NCBI GenBank assembly: GCA_003155175.1
Contig: PMFP01000139.1
Location: forward strand, 1-9,944
DNA length: 9,944 nucleotides
Origin: Vulcanimicrobiota bacterium
Lineage (GTDB): Bacteria; Vulcanimicrobiota; Vulcanimicrobiia; Vulcanimicrobiales; Vulcanimicrobiaceae
Direction: 5' to 3'
Below the pieces are notes generated by a model. It was not told the origin of the DNA. It saw nothing but the letters and a program-made list of their open reading frames with translations, and did no database searches. Position 1 is the first letter of the stretch. Each line of letters starts with the position of its first letter. Below, one piece after another: positions 1 to 5,171 of this stretch. The translations under genes were made by a program, and so were the position numbers.

Positions 1-439
1 TGGCGACGTCGACCAGGTATGCGCCGGGCAAAATCAAGATCGCGATCTTGCACGCCGTCGCGGCGACCGTCGTCGTGCATCCCGGCGACTCCGGGGTCAG
101 ATTGACCGTCCGCGAAAATGCGGTTTCCTTCGTTGCGGCCGAGACGATTTTGACGGAGAGCGATTGCGTTGCCGGCGACACGTACGACGGCCCAAGCCGC
201 TCGGCTCGCGACGCCGCCCTTGACCGCTTAGGAACGGAGATGCTGAGCGTCGCCGTCAGCGGCGAGTTTGATGCGATCGGACCGGGCGGAGGAAGCAGCG
301 ACGGGGACCCGCCGCCGCCGCCGGAACATGCCGCGGCGAGAGCGGCGCCGAGCGCCCAGACCGTTAGGTAGGGACTCCGGCGAAGGTCCACGCTGCGAGG
401 GGCCGTCCTCGACGTCTCGTCCTTACGGCTTTGGCTCAT
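1..439 (-). CDS. Secreted or lipoprotein-like protein, 5' part only, runs off the left edge
   Basis: The reverse strand is open from an ATG at 439-437 to the window edge (146 codons), with no stop. The protein has a charged N-terminus, a hydrophobic segment around residues 24-37 (LTVWALGAALAAA), then a cysteine at 38 followed by Ser and five Gly. This looks like a signal peptide with a weak lipobox (AAAC) and a flexible linker. After a Pro-rich linker comes a Lys/Arg-rich stretch and 'SYVSPATQSLSVKI' (85-98), then a beta-rich part with two cysteines (121 and 130). I have seen this head in large secreted proteins of Eremiobacterota-like genomes; that is memory, and no function is known to me. 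No good Shine-Dalgarno precedes the ATG; a GTG at 391-389 would give a shorter and more conventional signal peptide. It is divergent from the gene at 583. An open frame also exists on the plus strand here, but it lacks a signal peptide and recognisable content. Confidence 0.72.
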   Translation of the reverse strand, partial: MSQSRKDETSRTAPRSVDLRRSPYLTVWALGAALAAACSGGGGGSPSLLPPPGPIASNSPLTATLSISVPKRSRAASRAERLGPSYVSPATQSLSVKIVSAATKETAFSRTVNLTPESPGCTTTVAATACKIAILILPGAYLVDVA

Positions 440-571
440 AGCGGCTCAATGTCACGGATGCCTCCAAGCGACCTTTGAATCGGCTGGGTGCCGTGCCGCG
501 CCCTCGGGATGCGAGTCCGCAGGGTCCTTTGACTCGCCAGCCAAATCAGGCGTCCACGCGCCTTTTGGTAA

Positions 572-577
572 AGGAGG
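572..577 (+). promoter_or_regulatory. Strong ribosome binding site that fixes a GTG start
   Basis: AGGAGG lies 5 nt before GTG at 583-585. It selects this GTG over an upstream in-frame TTG at 475, whose extra residues look like untranslated leader and would put a long charged extension ahead of the signal peptide. Confidence 0.8.
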
Positions 578-582
578 CTCTC

Positions 583-1152
583 GTGAAGCGCACGCTTTCT
601 CTTTCGACGCTCTGCGTCATTGCAGCGCTCTCCGTCATGTGCGCAAGACGGGGCAGGCGCGACCAGAGCGCCTCGTCCACGCCGCCGACGTCTCGCCCCA
701 CGACGAGCCCCACGGCCGCGCCAACGGGCACGCCCACCGCCAGGCCCACGCCGACGCCCACGCCCAGACCGACGCCGACACCCACTCCAAGACCGACTCC
801 GACTCCGGTTCCCACCCCGACGCCGACGCCGACAGCGGTTCCAACGCCGACCCCGACTCCGACGACGGGACCCACGATCACCTTCAACCCAAATCCGGTC
901 ATCATTTCCGGCATCGGGACGGGCTGTTCCACGAGCGCCTCGTTCACCGCAAGCGAACCCGGCTACACCGGCAATTTCACCGGAAAGGTTGCCAACACGG
1001 CCATCGCGACGCTGGCGCAAAGCACGACTTCGGGAACGTTTACCGTCAACTCGGCGACCACGAACAACGGGCCTCCGAACACATCGGTCACCGTGAAAGA
1101 TAGCCATGGCAACAGCGCTACGGAGACCGTCGACGTCTCGATCTGTCTGTAG
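583..1152 (+). CDS. Predicted exported lipoprotein with Pro-Thr stalk and small beta domain (paralog 1)
   Basis: This is a 189-residue protein starting at a GTG behind a strong AGGAGG. Residues 1-20 form a short Lys-Arg head and a hydrophobic core ending in Cys20 (LSVMC). That is a poor match to the lipobox consensus but aligns with the LAQC cysteine of the downstream paralog. Residues 32-98 are a Pro/Thr-rich stalk with an eight-residue period (RPTPTPTP), probably extended and perhaps O-glycosylated or wall-spanning (inference). Residues 99-189 are Ser/Thr/Asn-rich and beta-like, with one Cys at each end (115 and 188) that could form a disulfide. The segment 'GYTGNFT' and the 'TSVTVKDSHGNSA' strand are shared with the next gene. 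No enzyme motif is visible. The likely role is cell-surface or periplasmic; the function is unknown. The two paralogs are separated by 93 bp. Confidence 0.8.
   Translation: MKRTLSLSTLCVIAALSVMCARRGRRDQSASSTPPTSRPTTSPTAAPTGTPTARPTPTPTPRPTPTPTPRPTPTPVPTPTPTPTAVPTPTPTPTTGPTITFNPNPVIISGIGTGCSTSASFTASEPGYTGNFTGKVANTAIATLAQSTTSGTFTVNSATTNNGPPNTSVTVKDSHGNSATETVDVSICL
736..879 (+). repeat. Degenerate 24-bp-period Pro-Thr coding repeat in paralog 1
   Basis: The stalk of the first paralog has the same eight-codon period (ARPTPTPTPRPTPTPTPRPTP), but the units have diverged at synonymous sites and drift into VPTPTPTP and AVPTPTP variants. Boundaries are approximate. It looks like an older version of the array in the next gene. 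Confidence 0.7.
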
Positions 1153-1197
1153 CGTCGCGCTTTCCGGTTGCTCTGGACAGGTGCGTAGGGAAACGCT

Positions 1198-1224
1198 TTG
1201 AAATAACGTTGCAGATACTAAACT
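1198..1224 (+). promoter_or_regulatory. Possible sigma-70-type promoter for the second stalk lipoprotein
   Basis: TTGAAA (1198-1203) and TAAACT (1219-1224) are separated by 15 bp in a locally AT-richer patch. This would start transcription near 1231, just before the GGGGAG ribosome site at 1232-1237. The short spacer and very short leader keep this tentative. Confidence 0.3.
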
Positions 1225-1245
1225 GCGCGCCGGGGAGTCAGTAGC

Positions 1246-1821
1246 ATGCGAGTCCGCACTTTGTCTTTGGTCGCCGTCGCCGCGCTTTCTGTCGTGCTGG
1301 CGCAGTGCAGCGGGTCGGGCGGTAACGCGTCGTCCACGCCGCCGACGGCGAGACCGACCACTACGCCCACGGCCGCGCCGACCGCTACGCCGACGGCGAG
1401 ACCGACGCCCACGCCGACGCCGAGACCAACGCCCACGCCGACGCCGAGACCAACGCCCACGCCGACGCCAAGACCGACGCCCACACCGTCTCCCACGCCG
1501 ACGCCCACGCCGTCTCCCACACCGACGCCGACGCCGCCGCCTCCGGCGATCGTCGTATCACCGAGTCCGCTCCAGCTCGAGCCGTTCGGGTCGGGTTGCG
1601 CCGGGATCAGCGCGCCGTTCACGGCGACGGAGACCGGCTATACCGGCAACTTCACGGCGACCTCGGCAAATACGTCGGCGGTGACCGTTACTCCGACTAC
1701 GAGCTCGGGAGCATTTACCGCCAACGCGGTAACCAACAGCGTCACCAGCACGACGATCACGGTCAAAGACACTCGAGGTGGCTCCGCCGCCTTGACGGTC
1801 CAGATCGTGCCGGCCTGCTGA
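1246..1821 (+). CDS. Predicted exported lipoprotein with Pro-Thr stalk and small beta domain (paralog 2)
   Basis: This is a 191-residue protein starting at ATG 1246, 8 nt after GGGGAG. Residues 1-20 are a signal peptide (MRVRTLSLVAVAALSVV...) ending in LAQ before Cys21. L and A at -3 and -2 fit a lipobox, but Gln at -1 is unusual. Residues 31-100 are a Pro-Thr stalk of RPTPTPTP units passing into SPTPTPTP and then prolines. Residues 101-191 form a beta-like domain beginning IVVSPSPLQL, with Cys118 near its start and Cys191 as the last residue, a likely disulfide pair. The domain aligns by eye with the preceding gene (GxGC, GYTGNFT, the xTITVKDxxGxSA strand), so the two are tandem duplicates. 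Function is unknown; surface display of a small domain on a stalk is the plain reading. A strong inverted repeat begins 26 bp after the stop. Confidence 0.85.
   Translation: MRVRTLSLVAVAALSVVLAQCSGSGGNASSTPPTARPTTTPTAAPTATPTARPTPTPTPRPTPTPTPRPTPTPTPRPTPTPSPTPTPTPSPTPTPTPPPPAIVVSPSPLQLEPFGSGCAGISAPFTATETGYTGNFTATSANTSAVTVTPTTSSGAFTANAVTNSVTSTTITVKDTRGGSAALTVQIVPAC
1399..1518 (+). repeat. 24-bp tandem repeat within the stalk of paralog 2
   Basis: There are five consecutive 24-bp units in frame. Units at 1399-1422, 1423-1446 and 1447-1470 differ from one another by only one or two bases; 1471-1494 and 1495-1518 are more diverged. Each unit encodes RPTPTPTP or a variant. The Arg is always AGA, a codon normally avoided in GC-rich genomes, which points to copying of a unit rather than codon-by-codon evolution. 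Confidence 0.85.
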
Positions 1822-1847
1822 TCGCGCTGCCAACGCTTCCGGCCTGA

Positions 1848-1887
1848 GCAACGGCCCGCGGACGGAGGGCATCCCGCGGGCCGTTGC
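1848..1887. terminator. Perfect 14-bp inverted repeat; probable terminator or operator
   Basis: The arm at 1848-1861 (GCAACGGCCCGCGG) is exactly complementary to 1874-1887, with a 12-nt loop. It begins 26 bp after the stop of paralog 2 and ends 17 bp before the ATG of the TIR gene. The stem is long and GC-rich, as in an intrinsic terminator, but no run of T follows on either strand (next bases ATAATTCC). Rho-assisted termination, an attenuator in the TIR leader, or a protein-binding palindrome are alternatives. A CATAAT hexamer (1887-1892) overlaps the right arm and could be a -10 box for the TIR gene. Confidence 0.6.
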
Positions 1888-1904
1888 ATAATTCCGGAAG
1901 CTTC

Positions 1905-4586
1905 ATGGTGGACGATGCGGGGGGGAGCGGCGCCGCGGGCATGACCCGTGATGCGTTCGTCAGCTACTCATCGAACGATCGAGCGATTGCCGACGCCGTG
2001 GTCGAGCGCCTCGAAAACGGGGGCGTCCGCTGCTGGATCGCCCCGCGAGACATCGGCGCGGGACAAGACTGGTCGGCGTCGATTCCGCCGGCAATCGACG
2101 AATGTGCCGTCTTCATCCTGATCCTGTCGCCGAGCTCGAACGATTCGCAGCAAGTCGCACGCGAGGTGCACATCGCGCAGGCGGTTCCCGGCAAGCTCGT
2201 CATTCCGTTCCGCGTCGAGCCGGTCGAGCCGAAGGGTGCGCTGCGATACTTGCTCTCCGGCTTGCACTGGCTCGACGCGACCGGACCGGACCGCGAGAGC
2301 AAGATCGACGAACTGCTCGAACGCGTCCGCGGGTCGGCGCCCGGCGGCGAACCCCCGGAGCCGCCGCAGCGCATGAAGGCAACCGTTGCGCCGAGCAATA
2401 TTCCGGCGGAAGCCAACGCGTTCGTCGGACGCGAGAGCGAGCTCGCATCGCTAAAGAGCGACCTGCGAAGCCACCCCGTCGTCTCGCTTGTGGGCACGGG
2501 CGGCGTAGGGAAGACGCGCCTTGCGCTCCAGGCCGCGCGCGAGACCCTGAGCGATTTTCCGGACGGAGCCTGGTTCGTCGAACTCGCCGCGATCGTCGAC
2601 CCAAAGCTCGTCGCCTCGACGATCATGGACGCGCTGGGCATTACGGAGAGCGCTTCCCAAGACCGTTCCGAGGGACTGCTGAGCCACTTGGCTTCAAAGA
2701 AACTTCTTCTCGTCGTGGACAACTGCGAGCAGGTGCTCGACGCATCCGCCGGCATCGTCGCCGACATCGCGCGAAAATGCCCCGGCGTTCGCGTGCTCTG
2801 CACCACGCGCGCCCCGCTCGGAACTCCCGGCGAATTCGTCGTGCGCTTGCAGCCGCTTCCGCTTCCGGAAGCCGCCCACGGTGCTCCGACGGTCGCCGAG
2901 CTGGAATCGTCGCCGGCCGCGCGCCTTCTGCTCGCGCGTGCCGCGGCCATCGCGCCCGTCTCCCTCGAATCGCCGGCCGCCCGCGCCGCCGTATCTGACA
3001 TTTGCCGGAGGCTCGACGGCTTGCCGCTCGCGCTCGAGCTTGCCGCCGCGCGAACCAACGTGCTTTCGTTCGAGCAGATCTCTGCGTCGATTGACAAGCG
3101 ATTCAAACTCCTTACCGGCGGAAGCCGCACGGCTCAGCCCCGCCAGCAAACGCTCGGCGCGCTCATCGCGTGGAGCTACGACCTGCTCGACGAGGACGAA
3201 CGAACGCTCTTCCGTCGCATGGCGATCTTCCGCGGCGGATGCACGCTCGAATCCGCAACCGCCGTCTGCAGCGACGAAAGCATGGACGAATGGCGCGTGC
3301 TCGACCTGCTCGCGTCGCTCGCCGACAAGTCGCTCCTCGTCGTCGAAAGTGGGGGGTCCCGCAAACGTTACGATCAGATGGAGTCCATTCGCGAATACGC
3401 TCGCGAGCGGCTCGTCGAAGGCAACGAGTTCTCAGCGATCGCCCCCCGGCACGCGGTCACGTTTTCCGAAATCGCCCGCGCGGCGTACGAAGAATGGGAT
3501 ACGGCGCCGCGCCCCGAGTGGCTCTCGCAGCTCTCGCCGGAACTCGATAATTTTCGCGCCGCGCTCTCGTTCGACGTTGAGGGCAACGGCGACGCCGAAC
3601 GCGGCCTCGGGACGGCTGCGGCTCTCGGACCCGTGTTCCTGCGGATGTCGCTGCTGCGTGAAGGGATCGAGTGGTGCGAGCGCGCGCTGCTCGCGGCGCC
3701 GAACGCTCCGCCGCAAATCCAGGCGCGCGCGCAGTACGTCCTTTCGATGCTGCACTATAATCGTGGTGAGACCAAGAGGGCGGTGGACGCCGCCGAACGC
3801 GCCGCCGCCCTCTACGAACAAACCTCGGACGAGCGCGGCGACACTCGGGCGCTATCGCAGCTGGTGCAGCTCTACCAGCGAGTGTCGCGAGGAGACGAGG
3901 CGCGTGCCCTGGCGCCGCGGGCCGTCGCACGAGCGCGAGCGCTGGGGGACGAGCGTCTTCTCGCCGCCGTCCTGCAGCGATGCGCTACAGCTTTCGAGCC
4001 TCGCGATATCGAGCTGGCACGGGCACAGTTTTCCGAGTGTCTGAGCATTTTCCGAATCGCCGGCACGAAAGACGACGTCGCGCGCGCTCTAATCTGGTGG
4101 TCGAGCGCCGAAGCAGAGGCCGAATGCTATCGTGAGGCCCGCGATCTTTCCCTCGAAGCGCTCGCGTACGCCGTTACGAGCGACGCGGACATGGTTCTCA
4201 AGAGCAACCTCGCATTTTTTTCACTCGCACTCGATGACGAGGAGAACGCCGGTCGGTACGCGCGCGAAGCCCTTGCGCTAGCCGCGCAAGCGCGCAACCC
4301 GATGCTCGTTCCGATCGCCATATCGTATATCGCCGTCGTGCTGCACGACGATCGGCCCGAACGCGGAGCGCGATTGCTCGGCTATGCGGAGGCGCGCTTA
4401 GCCGCCCTGGAACGGACCGATACGCCCGGCGAAAGAAAGATTCACGCACGGCTGCGGGCCCCGCTGCGCGCCAACTTCTCCGACGCGCAATGGAAAGCTC
4501 TCTTAGAGGAGGGGGCCGCTTGGAACGAAGACCAGGCGGTAGAGTACGCCCTGGAACCAGAACCTCAGCACGGCGCCACGACGTGA
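1905..4586 (+). CDS. TIR / NB-ARC (STAND ATPase) / TPR protein
   Basis: This 893-residue protein has three parts. Residues 15-140 are a bacterial TIR domain: DAFVSYSSND opens the first strand, CWIAPRDI (43-50) is the BB-loop region, and S..VAREV supplies Glu87 at the place of the catalytic glutamate of NAD-cleaving TIRs. Residues about 165-500 are an NB-ARC-type P-loop ATPase with its winged helix: FVGRE lead-in, Walker A GTGGVGKT (197-204), Walker B LLLVVD ending at Asp272, GLPLALELAAAR (372-383), and RFKLLTGGSRT near 400. Residues from about 560 to 870 are Ala/Glu/Arg-rich helical pairs like TPRs. Related ATPase-TPR modules carry DNA-binding heads in AfsR-like regulators; here the head is TIR. 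Expected behaviour is ligand sensing by the TPRs, ATP-driven oligomerisation and NAD cleavage or signal production by TIR (family knowledge, not shown here). ATG 1905 follows GGAAG; ATG 1941 is an alternative. A defence or stress-signalling role is inferred. Confidence 0.9.
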   Translation: MVDDAGGSGAAGMTRDAFVSYSSNDRAIADAVVERLENGGVRCWIAPRDIGAGQDWSASIPPAIDECAVFILILSPSSNDSQQVAREVHIAQAVPGKLVIPFRVEPVEPKGALRYLLSGLHWLDATGPDRESKIDELLERVRGSAPGGEPPEPPQRMKATVAPSNIPAEANAFVGRESELASLKSDLRSHPVVSLVGTGGVGKTRLALQAARETLSDFPDGAWFVELAAIVDPKLVASTIMDALGITESASQDRSEGLLSHLASKKLLLVVDNCEQVLDASAGIVADIARKCPGVRVLCTTRAPLGTPGEFVVRLQPLPLPEAAHGAPTVAELESSPAARLLLARAAAIAPVSLESPAARAAVSDICRRLDGLPLALELAAARTNVLSFEQISASIDKRFKLLTGGSRTAQPRQQTLGALIAWSYDLLDEDERTLFRRMAIFRGGCTLESATAVCSDESMDEWRVLDLLASLADKSLLVVESGGSRKRYDQMESIREYARERLVEGNEFSAIAPRHAVTFSEIARAAYEEWDTAPRPEWLSQLSPELDNFRAALSFDVEGNGDAERGLGTAAALGPVFLRMSLLREGIEWCERALLAAPNAPPQIQARAQYVLSMLHYNRGETKRAVDAAERAAALYEQTSDERGDTRALSQLVQLYQRVSRGDEARALAPRAVARARALGDERLLAAVLQRCATAFEPRDIELARAQFSECLSIFRIAGTKDDVARALIWWSSAEAEAECYREARDLSLEALAYAVTSDADMVLKSNLAFFSLALDDEENAGRYAREALALAAQARNPMLVPIAISYIAVVLHDDRPERGARLLGYAEARLAALERTDTPGERKIHARLRAPLRANFSDAQWKALLEEGAAWNEDQAVEYALEPEPQHGATT

Positions 4587-5134
4587 TCCGTCCGCGCCCT
4601 TCGCCGGTCGCTGGCCGTTGCTGCCGCCGTGTTGTTGGTCGTGCACCGCTGCTGGAGGACGAACGTCCCCGACTGCGTGCCGCACGAACCCGTTCCGGCG
4701 TACGAGACGTTGAAGTTCGACGCGACGTTGGCCGCGTTCTGATTGAAATTGCCGTTGACGTTGAACGTGCAATTCGTGGTGGCGCCGCCGGACGTCACCG
4801 CTCCCGGCATCGTTCCGCTAAACGAACTGTTCCCGCCTACGAGCGTCCACGTGAAAGGTCCAAACAAAACGCTCGCACCCGTAAATGCGATTCCAACCGA
4901 GCCGTTTACCGCCGTGCCGCTCTGCGTCAGCGTGGGGCACGTGGCGCTCAGACACGTCGTCGAGGATCCGAGCAGCGAGTCGGTCGCTGACTGAATCGTG
5001 TACTGACCGCCGGCGTTGGTCGCGGGCGTCGTCGGAAGGTTTGCGACGGCGCCGGTTCCCCCGCACTGCGCGAGCGTTACGCTCAATACCGCGACGGCGA
5101 CGAGTCCAAGAAATGAAACGCGCGCATTTTGCAT
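4565..5134 (-). CDS. Small predicted lipoprotein with multiple cysteines
   Basis: This is a 189-residue protein. ATG 5134-5132 follows GGAAG by 9 nt; a TTG at 5182 would add 16 charged residues and is less likely. The signal peptide contains VAVAVLSVTLAQ before Cys24, nearly the same as that of the stalk lipoprotein at 1246, again with Gln before the cysteine. The mature part lacks a Pro-Thr stalk. It is Gly/Ser/Thr/Asn-rich and beta-like, with Cys at 61, 66, 122, 151, 164 and 189 suggesting disulfides. The last 15 residues turn basic (DRRRARTDH), and the final seven codons overlap the 3' end of the TIR gene on the other strand, so the tail may be a read-on extension. It starts 37 bp after the stop of the SLOG-membrane gene and probably shares its transcript. 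I do not recognise the domain. Confidence 0.8.
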   Translation of the reverse strand: MQNARVSFLGLVAVAVLSVTLAQCGGTGAVANLPTTPATNAGGQYTIQSATDSLLGSSTTCLSATCPTLTQSGTAVNGSVGIAFTGASVLFGPFTWTLVGGNSSFSGTMPGAVTSGGATTNCTFNVNGNFNQNAANVASNFNVSYAGTGSCGTQSGTFVLQQRCTTNNTAAATASDRRRARTDHVVAPC

Positions 5135-5171
5135 GGCTGGCGGCTTCCGCGGCTTCGGCCGCGCGTCCTTC

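Noticed and set aside
48..371. Plus-strand open frame of 107 codons
   Set aside because: It has low-information content and no ribosome site. The minus strand here reads as a signal peptide plus family-like secreted protein.
546..947. Minus-strand open frame of Gly-Val repeats, and a similar one at 1218-1622
   Set aside because: These are the antisense reading of the Pro-Thr stalk repeats. Their GVGVGVGL content follows from the repeat, and the plus-strand genes have signal peptides and ribosome sites.
1157..1196. Imperfect hairpin after paralog 1 (GCGCTTTCC with GGAAACGC) considered as a terminator
   Set aside because: The stem has a bulge and a 23-nt loop and is followed only by TTTG; too weak to call.
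1399..1518. Regular short repeats considered as a CRISPR array
   Set aside because: Units are contiguous without spacers, in frame, and encode a Pro-Thr stalk.
1884..1904. TTG at 1884 as start of the TIR gene
   Set aside because: It lies inside the right arm of the perfect hairpin and has no ribosome site; ATG 1905 follows GGAAG.
1964..3130. Long minus-strand open frame (388 codons) opposite the TIR gene
   Set aside because: Its Ser/Arg/Ala-rich sequence has no domain, and it lies wholly opposite a clear TIR and NB-ARC coding region.
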